From the NCBI GenBank assembly GCA_013306675.1, contig JABLUY010000015.1, positions 186,001 to 250,000 on the forward strand: 64,000 nucleotides of DNA, written 5' to 3'. This DNA is from Thraustochytrium sp. TN22. Taxonomy: Eukaryota; Sar; Bigyra; Thraustochytrida; Thraustochytriidae. The notes below the pieces were generated by a model that saw only the letters and a program-made list of their open reading frames with translations, made no database searches and was not told where the DNA came from. This document shows positions 1 to 15,000 of this stretch, one piece after another. Position 1 is the first letter of the stretch. Each line of letters begins with the position of its first letter. A program made the translations under genes and the position numbers.

Positions 1-3000
1 ACCGAGGAAGTCGAAGGAGAGCTCAAAGGTGCCACCTAGGGGACCAGTTGCTGCCGAAGAGCGCACCTCGAAAACGTGTGGCATGAAGCCGGCGACGCCG
101 TCAGTCTCGGTGGCGATCGAGACAGCCACAGAGTCCGCTAGCGGCGCCTGGCACGTGCCAGAGCCCACGTTCTGCGCATCGAGGCGATCGATGTCACCGT
201 TGCACAGGCTCGGGCCCGTGAAGGTTACCAGAAAGCATCCGGCATCGCAAATGTTCGCATCCTGGGTCACGGTCACCCCATCGACGGTGGCGAGGTTGTT
301 GAGAGCGAGTGCGAGGTCGTCCGCGGAGGAGTCCATGCGTAAGCACGGAGTGGTTTCGCCGCCCAGCTCGAGCATGAAGGATGCCTGCGGCTCGGTATCG
401 GCGCCTGTGAGGTTGATGGCCTGCACCTCAAAGACGCGGGTCGCGTACTCCACTTGCACAGACTCCACGCGCGCGCCATTGTTGCCGAACATATCGGTCG
501 ACGGCGGGAGCTCGTACTCAACCAGAAGGGCCCCATCGCTGGCGAAGTTCCGACGCAGCGTCACTGCACCGGGGCGGTCTGGCAGAGCCAGCGTGCGCAC
601 CGGCGAGCTGGTCGCAACCGAGACCGCACCCATGCCTTCGGAGCTGATGGCGTAGGCACGAACGTGGTAAAACTTCCCCGGAACCAGATCGTAGATGGTT
701 GTGCTCGTCGGGTACGAGGTTCCGGCGCTGACCGTGAACGAAACCTGGCGCAGCTCGTCGCTGTTGAAGGAGTCGATGGCGTCAAGCTCGATAACGAAGC
801 TCGTGACCTGGGCGCCGCCGCTGCTGTCCGGATGCTCAAGAGATACGCTAATGGCGCTCTCCGAGACCACAGAGATGGCGATGTTCTTGGGCGGCAGCGG
901 CGTGCCGAGGGCAGGAGTGATCGACGCCGGGACCGGAGCCACGAAATCGCCAGTGCCGCGCATCGCGTTGTAGGCCGCCACGCGCACGTAGTACAGCTTG
1001 CGACCCAGACCCGTGATGCGGTAGCTGTACGGAAGGCGGCCCTGCACGCCTGCGCGAACGGCCTCCACAGAGAGAACGCCAGGCGCCGGAATGCCAGCGC
1101 TGTCCACTGTGAAGCGATCACCAACACGGCCCGGGTAGAGCAGCTCCAAGAAGGTAATTGTCCATGCGTGACCGCCGTCGGCGGCCAGAACGTTGCGCTT
1201 CACATCGACGAGACCGACCGTGATGAGCGTCTCGAGCGCCGCCTTCACCTCGGCGGCAGACGCGCCCACGTTGATCGGGTCGGTGCGCTGGCCATCCACA
1301 GCGAGCTGGAAAGTGCCGGTCGAAATGCCGGTGCAGGTGATGCGGCGTACCTCCGCCACCGGCGCAGCGTCCGAGGCTTGCACGACGCCCGACCCGAGCA
1401 GACTCGAGTCGAAGAGCGGGCTCACGTCCCACTCCAGCTCATAGTGCGTGACGGCAGCGCCGCCGTTCTCGCGTGGCGCGAGCCATTCCACGAGAAGCTC
1501 AGAGCTGGACACCGTCGTGACCACTGGATACGAAACGGCGCGGGGTGCGAGCGCGATGGGCGACACGGACGCTGGTACAGTTGACTCCGGCGCGGAGAAG
1601 CCAAGCTCGTTGCCGGCCGAGACGCGCCCAAAGTAGGGCACACCACTCAGCAGGCCAGAGAACGTCGCGGTGCCCACAGCCCGGATAGCGATTTCCGCGT
1701 CGTTGTCGGGCGCGGAGAGCGTTTTCTCGTAGATTGCCACTAGCTTCCGCGGCGCGGACGTCTGCACGCTCGTGAAGGTAACCTCCCACTCAAAGCCATT
1801 GTCCACAGCGGTACGCGAGACATCCACAGTGCCAACCAGGCCGAGCTCCTCGAGCGCCGCCTCAACGTTCGCCGCGCTTGCATCATGGGCAATCTGCGAC
1901 GTCCGGGCGAGACGGTAGCACGGAACGTGCGCAAAAGTGTCGCCCGCGTGCGTGGCAGACTTTGTCGCATCTACGGCATCGGCCAGCGGCGCGCTGTAGA
2001 CGCCCCAGGAGTCGGTAAGATGCACACGGTACGTCGGGCCGTCCAATAGATCGCCGACACGCACGTAATCGCCCTCCTTCAGCGCGGGCGGTGCGAAGTT
2101 TGCATTGGCCACAGTCCCCGAGGGGGACAGCGCAAACTGGCCCGTGACAGCATTATCGCCTGGCGCGATGGAGCAGGCCCCGATGGAGGACTCGAGCTGG
2201 AAGACAGGCGTGCCCACCGCAACCGTCTCGCCGTCGTACGTCGCCGTAACGGTCGGGTCGTTGACGGAGGCCAGCGGAAGCGTGGTGGCATCCAGGGTAG
2301 CGGAAGCGTGCACGCGGTATGTGCGTCCGAGGACGCGTACGTAGTCTCCACGCGCCACGCAGGAATGGAAGCCAGCGACCACGCTTCCACTGTCCCAGGT
2401 AAGTGAGGAGCCGCCCTGCACGATGGTCACAAGGGCGTCGTCGCACAGGCGCTGCGTGAAGGCGCCCATGTCCTCGAAACTGCCGTACGCAAGTGCGAAA
2501 TCGCCGCCAATGCCGGCCGTGTACGCACTCGTCCGAATGCGCTGCACCGTGAAGTCGATCGGATTGCTCCGGGTGATCAGATTCGCGCCCTGGAAGCTCG
2601 CGGAGCGGTCGAGTTGCACGTTGAATGAGCTGACGGGCTCGCCACCGTGGTCCAGGGGCTCCTCGTACGTGATCATCACACTCTGCTCGTCGACGACGCG
2701 CATCGCGATTCCGGTCGACACCGCCGGCACGCTCTTGGGCGCGAGGCTGACGGGCGACGAAGCGGCGAGCGGGCCGCGGCCACGGTCGGTCTGCGCCGCA
2801 ATCTGCACGTAGTACTCCGTCCCGATGGCCAGGCCCTCCATCGTGTAGGTGAGCGTAGGCGCGGTCACGGTCGCGGAGCGATATGCGAGCGGCTCGACAC
2901 CAACCGAACTTGTGCTGATAAAGACGCTTGCACCTGCACCGCCCAGAAGGTTGTCGTTGTACGATAGTGCCGGCTGCGGCCCGCGCGCCGACTCGAAGGT

Positions 3001-6000
3001 GACGGTCCATTGGTACGCACCGACGGAGCCGGACCGCGTGACGGTCACGTCCCCGACAGAAGGCAACGACTCAAGAGCTTCCTCGACCCGCGCCGCGCTC
3101 GCATCAAAGTCGATGTCGGTTGTCGTGTGCTTGCCGTAGAGCGTATGCGAGCCGGTATCGCCTGCGAAGGCCGAGGCAAGCGGGAGCCGAGTCGAGCTCA
3201 GGATCTCCGACACGTCGGAATCCACCACGTACTCAGCACCATCCAGAATGACCTTATCGCCGCGCGAGAGGAAGCGCGTGAAATCGAGGCCGTCTTCCGC
3301 CACGGCGTAGGACTCCCCAACCGCGGCGTACACTGAGCCCAGCTCCACGTCAATGGCAGCGCCGTAGGAGAGCGTAAAGGTCCCCGAAGTCGCGGATGCG
3401 AGCTGTATCACCTGCTCCTCCTGGACCCCAAAGTGCGGCGTGGCCGCAGATCGCTGGTACCACTCCACAAAGTAGCGGTCCACCTGAAGACCAGCCGGCA
3501 TGACGGGTGCGGACCAGGTGGCCCTGATCGACGTGCCCGAGCCCGTGTTGGCGAGCAGCACATTTTGCACGGCTCCAGGGAGGGCGCGCGGTGTCTCTCG
3601 CTGCGGCTGTGTCAAGACGGCATCGCCAAAGCCCTTCTCTGCGTTGTACGCGGAGACCCGCACGTAATAAGGGGTGCCCGTCGCGAGCGAGGTGATAATG
3701 TACTTGACCGCAGCCGCGGCCGGGACGACGGCGCTTCCAAAGTCCGCGCTGCTGAAGCTGGCCGCGCTATCCCACTCCACCTTGAACTTGGTCACTGAGC
3801 GGCCTCCGTCAAAGAGGGGCAGCGCGAAGTGCACTTCCAGCTCGGTCGACGAGCGGAGCTTGAGAATGGGCGTCCCGCACGCCGAGGAGGAGTCGAACGG
3901 GTTGCACGGAGCGCTCGGCTCTTGGAAGGGCGGAGTCAGCGTGCTGGGTGTTGTGGCGACCGTGGCGCCGTAGCCGAGGCGGTGGCGCGCCGCGACGCGC
4001 GCATAGTACGCCTTGCCCGGTGTCAGACCTTCAATTGTGTAAGAGTTGACGCCGGCGCTCAGCGAAGGGCACACTGCCCCGGGCGCCGTCGAGCAGTGAC
4101 TAAAGTCAAAGCTCTCGATGGACTCGGTCGTGCAGTCGGTGCCAGCAGAGACGCCGCACTGAATCAGGTCGCAGCGCGCCGCAACGGCCGGGTAATTCAC
4201 GCCTAGAGACGCGGCGCCGCTCGAGGGCGTGTTGACATCAATTTCGTACGTGCGGTCAGTGGCACTCCCAACAAGCGTCACCGTCACCGAGTCAAAGAGT
4301 GAGTGCGCCTCAATGGCAGCTTGAAGCTCCGCGTCGGAGGCGTCCCATGGCACGCAAGAGGTGGTCTCGCCGTCCGGCGTTCTCAGCGTGAACGCGCCAC
4401 GGTTGCCCTCGGTCGTTGCATCCAGGTCTACCGAAGGGTTGTCGCCAGCGAGACTGAGCGTGCCGATGGACAGCGTCGGCACGTTGCCCATGCCAGCAAA
4501 GACGACTTCATAGGTCACCACGGTACCGGCGTCCACGACGTTGACCACAATGCGCGAGTCGCTGCCGAAAAGTGCACGCAGCTGAGTCTGCAGGTCACTG
4601 ACATCTGCGGCATTCACTGAGACCGGTGACTGAGCCCCGCTGATGAGACAGAGACCACAGTCGGTCGAGGCGTCGACGTTGAGGGTGTATGTGCCGCTGA
4701 TGGTGCCGCTGTCCACACTCGTTGTGATGGTCTGCACCTCATCTGTTGTCTGCATGTCGGTCGTGGCGCTCAGAACCAACTTCTGCTCCTGGAACGGGAC
4801 GGTGGCTGCCGAGGTCGACGCGACAGTGGCAGTTGGCAGCGGTCCATCCGAGGTATCGACTAGCTCAGTGTCGTCCGGTACGAGGACCGGGACAGGGCCC
4901 ACCATTGTGTCGAAGACAACCGTCCACACGCGGGAGAGGTCCACGACGTTGGGCGCGCTCACAGTCACCGTGACGGTGTCCACGTTCGGGAGGTTCTCCA
5001 GCTCTCTCTTGACTCTGGTCCCCGTCGCATCGAACGGAATGCGCGCGGTCTTGTAGATCCCCTGCACGCGGCAGTGCGTGCAGGCGACAGTATTGAAGGT
5101 GAGGCGGAAGCTCCCAGCGAGTGCGCCAGTTCCTCCATTGAGAGAAGTGGAAATGGTCTGCTCCTCCTTTGCAAAATCAGCCCACGGCGTCGAGGACCAC
5201 TCCACAATGTAACCTTCAATATCATCGCCGCCATCGTTCGTCGGGCTGGACCACCACGCATGCAGGCTCGTGCCGAGCGTCGAGGGGTCTTCCATCGCCT
5301 CGGCTGATGTAAGGAGGCGAAGCCCGACCTGGGTCGGAGCGTCCGGCGGCCGCATCGGTACTGCGCTGTAAAAGGTGGACGAAGGTCCATAGCCAAGCGA
5401 GTTGCGCGGCGTGATCCGGATGTAGTACGTGGTACCAGGCGTGAGAGAGTCGATGACGAGGCTCAGCTCGTCGCCGGGAGACGCCGCCTCATTGCGGTAT
5501 GGAGAGCCGTCAAGGCCATCAGCGTCCGAGTTAGCGTTGTTGAAAGAGAGCGGCTTGCCGTCCACTGAGTCGAAAGTCGACCGCGTATCCCATTCCACAC
5601 GGTAGCGCGTGTTGGCCACGTTATCGACAACGCTCCCGCTCGCCCAGGTCACCGTCAGCGTAGTCTCAGAGAAGGCGTTCTGGCCGTTGAGAGCTTGGTT
5701 CGAGAGCTCAACATTGGTCACCGCCTGCGGCAATGCGCGCGTCATGATCGCCGCGTCGCAGGCCTCGATGCCGTCCTCGCAGAAGGAAGAGGCGAGGCCG
5801 GCTGTGTGGCTGTTGCCTTGGTCGTTGACGGAGAAAATCCGCACGTGGTATGTCGTGCTCGAAGCCAGGCCAGTCACTTCGGTACTGAAGGACTGCAGGC
5901 TGTCGCTGTTCGATGCCACGGAAATGACTTCGGTCCTCGCGATGCTAGAGAAGTCTGAGGCAGTGCTCACATCGATGCTGTACGCGCTGACGCGAGCGCC

Positions 6001-9000
6001 GTTCGTCGACATTGGGGGCGCCCACTCCACATAGAGCGAGGTGGACGCATCCCTCACGGAGCGTGCACGCACGTTCTGCGGCGCGCCAGCCGGAGCGCGT
6101 GGGATAAGCGCCGCCGGGGAGGAGGCTGTCCCCAGGCCAGCGCCAACCTCGTTCACGGCACGCAGACGGAAAAAGTAACGGGAACCTGCATGCAGCGCGC
6201 CGCCGTCAAACTCGGTCCGCACAGTGACCTGAGCGTCGGCGAGGTCACCAGAGCCAGAAAAGGGCGTACAACTGGCAGTCGCACCAGACACAGCCACAAG
6301 TTGTGGTTCGTCGGCGTCCGAGGATGTGAACGTGATGCGATACAGGTAGCCGCTGCCAGGGCTGGTGATGGCTTCGCGCGAGACGCGTACTGTCTCGGGG
6401 GAGATGACGGCCTCGAGGCTGGACTGAACGGTCGCGCTCGTGGCGTCAAAGTCGATGCAGGCCGAGGCGGAGGATGCTCCGAGCTGCAGCGTGTAGGAGC
6501 CCGCGGAAATCGTTCCAGAACCGGCGAAGACGCGTACCTCCTGCACCTCAGCGCCGAGCGACGCGAGGATGCAGCTCCCAGAACTGCAATCATCCACATC
6601 GCCATCGCCCGTAATGGTGGAGGCATCAAAGGACCCGAGCGGAGCCCCACCAGAGCTGTCAAAGGCGGCGGTCGTATCCCACTCCAGGCGGTACGCAAGA
6701 ATATCGGCGCCACCATCCGTCGTCGGGTAGCTGAGCTCGTTGCTGACGGGAGCCTCATAGGTGGCGTGCACATGGCCTGGGATGTCCGACTGGCTGACCT
6801 CTACTGCGAGGCTGAGAGGCCGCGGCGGGACCTGCCTGACCGGCACCGCCGTGGAAGGCACACTCCGAGTGGAGGCGCCCATCCCGTGGACGCTGTAGGC
6901 GGAGACTCGGACATAGTACGTGGTACCCTCGACGAGGGAGGCGATTTCATACTGCGAGGTTCCGCCGGCGGAGAAGCTCAGGCGGCACAGCTGCGTGCCA
7001 TCACAGTCGTTAGGCGTCGCAACGTTGCAGCAGGCGGCGTGCGAGGTATCCAGCACCTCGCTGTTCGCGCCGACAAAGTTGTAGACCGTCGACCATTCCA
7101 CGAGAAAGTGCGTCGGAAGCGAGCCACCGGACACAGTGGGGAGCTTCCACGAAATCCCGAGCGCGGCGGCCCCAACGACGGTCAGCGAGGGCTGCAGCGG
7201 CTGGGTTGGAGCGCGTACGCCCAGGCGGATGACACTCGCGCTGTCCTGGCCCTCGATGAGCGTCGTCACCGTGAACGAGTTCACGTTGTCCAGCGTGTGT
7301 GTCACCGTGCAGGCGGCGAGGTCGCCCAGAGAAGGCGCGAATTGCACGGTCCAAGCGAAGCCAAAGTCCGCCATGCCGACCCCGGTCGTGGAAGACAGGT
7401 CGACGCGGGACACGCGCGGATGCGCCTGTTGGAAGGCCGCCAGGTTCGCGAGCGCGTCCGCCACCTCGGCGGCGGTCGCGTCGTGGCTTAGGGGAGTCGC
7501 GATGCTCTCCGAGGCGCACGTAATCGTAAATGTGCCGGATGTGGGCTCCGCGCTCGCGTCCAGCGTAAAGACCTGCACCTCCCCGGCGTCCTCCTGTGCA
7601 GTGCCAGCAGTGGGCTCGCTGTGACCCTCGCTGTTGAAAGCCAGTACACGGACATAGTAAGGGCTCACCGAGGAGAGGCCTGTGATGATGGTCGATGTAC
7701 CAGTGACGGTCACTTTACGAGCCGTCGACCCAAAGGTCGACGACGTGTCCACCTGAACCACGTAGCCCGCCACAGGGGAGCCGCCGGTGTGTTCGGGCGC
7801 CTCCCAAGCAACGCTCAGTTCGGTTGAAGAAAGGACACGTGCGACCACCTGTCGCGGCGCAGTCGGCGCGCGCGGACCAGGCGTGGCGAGGAAGGGCGCC
7901 ACGGTGGTCAGCACGTTCTCGCTGCTTCCGGCCTGTGAGCCCGATACGCGCACGTAGTAGCTCGTTGAGGATGAAAGGCCCTCGATCTCCGCCGAGGTTG
8001 GCAATTCGCCACCCACCACCACGGTTGCTGTCGCCACGCACGGCCGAGTCCCGGTCAGGGAGCCGTGGCATGCGGATGTGTGTGCGTCACTGCCATCCGT
8101 CGTCTGCGTCGACACGAGCAAGCTGGGAAGGGCTTGCGGCGCGCCCAAGAAGGTCACGGTCCACTCGAAGCCGGCCTCCGTGTTGACCGCGCCGGTGCTC
8201 TGCACGAGCACGCTGCGGCTCACCTCCACCTCATCGATCGGTGCAAGGCGCTCAAGATGGGTCTTGAGGTCCGCGGCGCTTGCGTCGAAGTCGATGGAGT
8301 CCGTTGTGTGGCCCAGCAGGGTCAGCACGAAGCTTCCGGCGAGGTCGTCCGCGCCGGAGGTCGTAACGCGGACGGTCTGCACAGCTCGCGTCCGTGTCAC
8401 ATCCTTGGAGCCTAGAGGCAGCACCGTGATGCCTACGGTGCCCTGGTCGAAGGCCGGCTGCGTCCCGGCAACGGCGCGCACCACACTCACGGTCGCGGAG
8501 CTGCCGGCCAGCCCGGACGCGCTGCCTGTCATGAGCGGCACCCCGCCCACGTTCGAGGCAAAAGTAACACGCCACGAGAAGGCACCGCTGCCGAGTGAGG
8601 AGCGCACCACATTCGCAACGCCAACCGTGGGGAGGGCCTCGAGAGAAGCCTGAACCTCCGACTCGGACGCGTCGAAGGCGATAGGCCCAGTGTTGAGCGC
8701 TCCGAGCGTCAAGGTGAAGGTGCCCTCGCCGCCAGTGCCGGAGGTGGACACGACCTGTACTTCCTGCACGGCCGGGTTCGTGTCCCACGCCACCGTATAC
8801 TTGTTCAGAGCGGCCGCAACCTCTCGCGCGGGCTCCGTCCAGCTCACCTGCAAGAGGTCCGGGCCAAGCGACGACAGGACGACATCCTGCAGCGCGCCTG
8901 GCATCGCCAGCACCTGCGCGGTCGCGGGCAGACCGTAGGCCGTCGGGCCGTAAGCGTGACCGATGCCGTTCCACGCGGAGACCCGCACATGATAACGCGC

Positions 9001-12000
9001 GTTGGACACGAGCATCTCCGGCACGGTGAAGGAGTACAGTGGGCCTGCACCTAGGTCGGCAACCTCCAGCACCGCGGAGCCCTTCGCGCTAGAATCCATG
9101 CTGGGCAGTGAGCCCGACACGGTTGGCACGGCCGCGACAGACGGATTTGTGCCCGTGAGGCGGTCGCCCTGGGCGGTCATGTCCGGCTGGTTGCCGAGGT
9201 TGGTCAGGAAGACCACGGTCCACTGGAAGCCCGTCGTGGTCGTGGCACGAGAGACGCGCACCGTGCCGACGCCATGGAGTGCCTCGAGCGCGGCACCGAG
9301 CTCAAACGGCGAGGCGTCGAACGGGATAGCGCGCGTCGTCTCGCCGCTGAAGGTGAGCGTGAAGGTACCGCCAAGGTCGCCCGCGGACGCGGACGCCGTC
9401 ACGGTCTGCACGTCATATCCCGCAAGGCCTTCAACGGTGGTCGTGACATCCACGACAGCACCTGTGCCGGTGAGCGTCCCGGCTGCAGCAGAAGCCGCAA
9501 AGCTCGAACCAGCATCGGTCGAGACCTCGAGCTCCTCCGCGTTCCCGTGGGCCTCGCCAAAGGTGATGAGCCACACGTAGCCCTTGTTCGCAGTCGCCTG
9601 CACGGTTCCGTCGACGCGCTTGCGGCGCGCCACCGCAATGTCGTCCGCAATAGAGGGCAGCGAGCGAAGTGCAGCCTCCATGGCCTGGGCGCTGGTGTCG
9701 TGCGCGAGCGCCGGCGTGGCGTGACCGCCGAAGCGCAGCACGAAGCTGCCTCCAAGGTCGTTCGCCGTGGCAGACGTGGTGATCGTCTGAACCTCGCGCA
9801 GGCTGTACAAGATAGCGTCGGATGCGCCAGCATCGACAGCCTCCTGCCCGAGCAGATCCCACTCCACTCGGTACTTGGTGATCGCCTCGCCACCATCGTT
9901 CGCCGGCGCTGCAAAGCTCACGGTGAGACGGCCATCATCGGTCGGGCTGACCGCGACGCTCGTGGGCCGTTGCGGCTGCGTGCAGGGCTTCTCAGAGGCA
10001 GGCACCGTAAGAGCACCTCGCACCGAGTAGCCAAAGGAGTTGTACGCGAAGACGCGCACAAATACGTCCACACCTTGCGGGAGCGAAGCGATGGTGTACG
10101 TGCAGGGCGAGTCGACGCACTCCGAGGCGAGCGTTTTGGAGACCTCATGGTAGCCCTTGCCGCTCGAGGCAGTGGACGAGAAGTCCGCCTGGACATCCCA
10201 TTCGATCTTGTACTTGGTGATGGTGTCCGCGCCGTCGCTCTCGGGTGCGTTCCAGTAGACCTTGAGGGAAGTGGCTGACTGCACCGCCAGCTGAGCGTTC
10301 TGCACGATGTCCGGCTTCTGGCGCGGAGGCGCAAGCGAAAGTGGCGTCGAGGTCTGCGCGGCGCTCCAACAGCGGTCGTTCCTGCTCCGCACGCGCACAA
10401 AGTAGGACGTGCCGGCGCTCAGCGAGGTGATGGTGTACTCGAAGGTGGTTGCAGCGAGCTCGACGGAGCCATACTCCGCGGGCAGAACACCGGCGGAGGC
10501 GTCGGCAGCCGCGAAGCTCACACTACTCACGGAGCTTACCCCGCTGACGTCGGCGGAGAAAGCAGGCTGCGGGCCGAATTCCGATTCGAAGGTCACCGTC
10601 CAAACGAACTGGGAAGTGCCCGTGGAGGAACGGAGGACGGATACGGAGCCAATGCCGCACAGGCCCTCCAGGGCCGTCTTCATGTCCTCGGCCGAGGTGT
10701 CGATGGGCAAGGCGTCCGTCTCCTCGCCGTCGAAACTCAGGATGAAGCTACCGCTCATCGGGTTCGCGCTGGAGATGGTGAGCGTCTGCTCCGCGAGCGT
10801 GGCCGCAGGCAGTGTGTACCACTCCACCATGTACGCATCCGCGGCGGAGCCTGCATCGCCAGCGGGAGCCGTCCAGGCCACATGCAGCATCTGAATCGAG
10901 TCAGCGATGCGCACAGAGCCGCCAGCGGAGCCGGCGTTGGCCGGCACTGTGCTGAGCGCGACGCGGCCATCCGCGATGGCATCGAGCGCGCGGCGCGCTG
11001 CATGCGCTGCCGGAATGGTTGAGGTACCCGTCGTATCGGCCAGCGTCCACGGGCCTCTGCCCTCCGAGTTCGTCGCGGCCACTCGAAAGGCGTAGGCCTG
11101 GCCAGGTACGAGACCCGTCACCATGTGCTCGTAGGTTGCCACGTGCAGGTCGCTCTGGAAGGTGCCCTCCTGATCGCTCGTGCTGAGCGGCCACGAGCCG
11201 GACTCGGGATCGCCGGACGTCCACGCCACCGTGTAGTCCGTAACAGGCGCGCCGTGATCGTCCTCGGGCGCGTCCCAGTACAGCTTGATGGCGGATGCGC
11301 TTCCAGGCACGAGGCGAGCGACGACATTGATAGGCGCGGTCGGGATGCTGCGAGGCATCTCTGTGACAGGGGTTGCGCGCGGGCCGTAGCTGAGACCGTT
11401 ATCGGCGTTGCCTGTGTAAGCGGCCACGCTCACGGAGTACGTTGCGCCAGCGTCGAGAGAGTGAATGGTGTATTCGTACGGCATATCGAGGTCCTGCAGG
11501 TCGAGGCTCGCGTGCGCGTTCGTGATCTCCGCCGTAGCGAGGTCCGCTGGCGCCGAGCCAGCCTGTACGGACGAGAGGCTCACCGTCGTGCCGCTGGGCT
11601 CGAGAGCCGTGCTGGCGATCGAGAGACTTCCGCTCGCGTCGCCTGGGTAGGCATCAAATACGATGTCCCATACGATGTCGAGCCCGTCAGTGCCCTTGGC
11701 AACCGACACCGCGCCAACCTCGCGCAGAGCCTCGAGCGCCGCCTTCAGCTCCCAGGCCTCCATGTCGAACGGCAGCGCCGGTGAGGTGTGAGCACCAAAC
11801 TGCAGCTTAAACGAGCCACCTGCGGCCGTGCCGTCCATGGTGATTCGCATCTCTGTCGGCGTCCCAGCAGTGGACCACCACTCCACCCGGTACTTGGTGA
11901 TCGGGGCGCCACCATCGTTGAGGGGCGGGCGCCACTGCAGTTTGAGCGCATCGGATGCTTCCACGCTGAGCTCGAGGCTCGTAGGCTGCGTCGGCGGCAC

Positions 12001-15000
12001 AGCGCGGGGCGACACAGCAAAGGGGCTGCCGGCCAGAGCATCAATCGAGTAGTAGAGTGCCGAGGCTGGCACGATCTGTTGCGGCTGCGAGGCGGAGCGC
12101 CAGTACAGCTTGCAGGTGGCGTCGTCGGTGTTTTCGCGATACTCGATCTTGATCGGCTGCAACCGGCCCGCGACGAGTGCCTCGGAGGTCTGTCCCTGGA
12201 AGACGTTGACCGTGCCGGCTTCCGCCTGCGCTTCAAAGCTGTCGATGAGCAGCTCGTCGGCCACCCAGAGCCTCACGCCATCGTTCGCGTGGATAACAAA
12301 CTCGTACGCCTCGGTGAAGCGAGGCTGCACAAAGCCCGTCCAGCGCACGGAGATGTAGTCGCGACCGGTCTCGGTGATAAAGCTCTCCCATTCGAAGTCA
12401 ACGGTGCGATCGACGCGCGTGAGGACGGGCGTGTCGAAGAGCCACCGATTGTTGAAGTACTCGCCAGAGAGGCCGCCCACATTTGCGCGACTGACGCCCA
12501 GCGAATAGGTGCCCTCGCGCGGGACCTCGTACGTGGCGTCGTAGATCCCGGCAGAGCCCGAATAGATGACGTCGCCGAGCACGGTGCTCGGACCGACCAG
12601 CTCGACAAGGAAATCCTCGCCCTGGAGGCCGGCCTGAGTACCGCTCGGGCAGAATGCCACAACATCCACGCGGGAGCCCTGGCCGGTCAGCAGGTGCGGC
12701 TCACCATACACAAGAGGCTCGCCGCTGTCTTCGCCGCTGGCGCTGGTGGATGAAAAGGTGATCGTGTAGGTGCGGCCGCCCTGGGCGTCTGCACTGCCTT
12801 CAAGGACGAGCACAGAGAAGACTGTGTCGAGGTCCTCCAGGGCGTCCTTGACCTCTTGAGCAGTTGCGGCCGCCGGAAGATCCACAGTCGCCTCGTCGCC
12901 ATAATGCAGACGAAAGCTGCCGCCGAGCGTAGTTGTCGCCGTCGTCGTCACGGTCTGAATGTAGTTGCGCCGGCACGCATGAACCTCAGCCTGCAGCGCG
13001 TCGTTCACATCGGCGACCGAAACCTGGCTTGCATCCAGATCGAGCGCCGGAAGATCGCCCTTCTCCGTGTCAAAGGTAATGCTGTACACAAAGCCAGAGT
13101 ACGCGGAGGTGGCCTTTGAAGCAGAAGTCGCTGAGCTGGTGGCGCCCCGCCATGACTGCACGAAGTGAACCGTATTCATGTCGATGGCGCTCACCTTGTA
13201 AAGCTCGTCATCGCCTGAAAAGCGCAGCAGATCACCAACGCTGATCTCGCTGCGGAGGTCAGCGCTTGACGCAGCCGCGGTGCTACCAGCGACGAGATCC
13301 AGCGTGCCGCCAGTCACGACAGTCAGCGCCTCGCTGTACAGCGAGCGAGTCACGGAGACGGCACCGATCGTGGAAAGGGACTCTAGCCTGCCTTCGAGCG
13401 TGGCGGCGTCCGCGGAGACGCTGAGGTCTACGGTCTCCTCACCTTCGAAGGACAGACGAAAGACTCCAGACAGGGTACTGGCTGAGTACATGTCGAGCTG
13501 CTGCACCTCATGCACCGGACCGGTGAAGATGCGGTTGCTGAAACGATCGCGCGACTCGATCTGGAAGCTGGCGACGCGCTCGAAGAGGCCGGTCTCCAGC
13601 CCGCAGGCGCACTCGGCGGCGAAGACCGGGCAGAGGTCCGAGGGTGCCGTGTCAAAAGGCGTGCAGTGAGCAGCGCTCAGCGACGTTGGCGACACGACGA
13701 GCTCGTCGAAAGGCGCGTACCCAGCGGTCTCCTCCGAGATGCTGATGGTCACGTCGTCCGTTCCCGAGGAGGTGAGCGCATGCGTGTAGGTCATCCTGGG
13801 CAGGTCGCCATAGGCTAGTGAGCCAACAGAGACGCCGTTCAGGTCCTCAGCGACGAAGGTCACGTCCCAAGTATAATCACTGGCGCCCGCGCCACCGGCG
13901 ATCTCGTCGACCTCAACCACGTGCACCGACCGAAGCCCAGTCAGGGCAGCGGCAAGACTTGACGTCGTGACGGAGTCGATGTCGAGCGGGTCGGTGTACT
14001 CGTTGTTCAAACCGAGCGTGAAAGTGCCTGCAAGGTCCGCAGAACCGTCGACCACGATGCGCTGCACCTCGCGAATGAGGGGCGCGCGCGCAGTCTTGAT
14101 GTGCGAAGCCTCCCCGACCGTTGGCGCAGTGACCGCAGTGGCGGCGGCGCCACCAGCAGAAGCCAGCGTGCTCTCCACAACGGTCAGGCTGTCCAGGGCG
14201 CCCGCAAAGCTCGCGAAGGTGATGTCAAAGGTCATGACGGCACCGGTCTCGACGCGCGAGACTGTCAGACCCTCGAGGTCCTCGGCAGTAAGGGTGGCGG
14301 ACGAAGTGAGCTCCGAGCCCACCAGAGCCTCGCGCAAAGCGGTCTGCATATCGGCAGCACTCGTGTCCCAGGCCAGCAGGTCTGTGAGCTGCTCGCCATC
14401 CAGCGTGAGTCGAAAGTGACCGGTACGTCCCGTGGTGCTCGGGAAGGTCATCGTCAGACGCTGCACCTCTTCGACGGTGCCCATGAGAATCGCTACGTTG
14501 TAACGACCGGCCACGGTGGGCGTGAAGCTGAACTCATAGAGACCGTCGCGGAGGTAACTTCCGGTGGCAGGGATGATGCGGGTCGCATCGCCGGGAATGG
14601 CGCTAGGGAGGCGCACTGTAGCAGACAGCACGCTGCGCGTCTGCGTCTCGAGACGATTGTTGCCCGCCGCATCCTTGGCCTGCACGTAAAAGGTAGAGCT
14701 GACGCCAGCCTCGCCAAGCATGAGTCCACGTCCGAACGCGAGCGTCATGCCCGGATCGGCCGCCGCCGGAACGACCTCAGCGCGGAACGGCGATCCGGCG
14801 ATGTGGCGCGCTCCCGCGCCCGGGACGACCTCCACCACGGAGATGGTGGCAATGTCGCCGGAAAGGAGAGACTCCGCCTCGAGCAGCGGCACGTCTCCGA
14901 GGGCGGCGTCGAAGGTGATGGTCCAGGTGCGACCCAGCGAGCTGCCCGAGGCGGCCACCGTGACGCTGCCAATGCTGGCAAAGGCAGTCTCCATGGCGGA

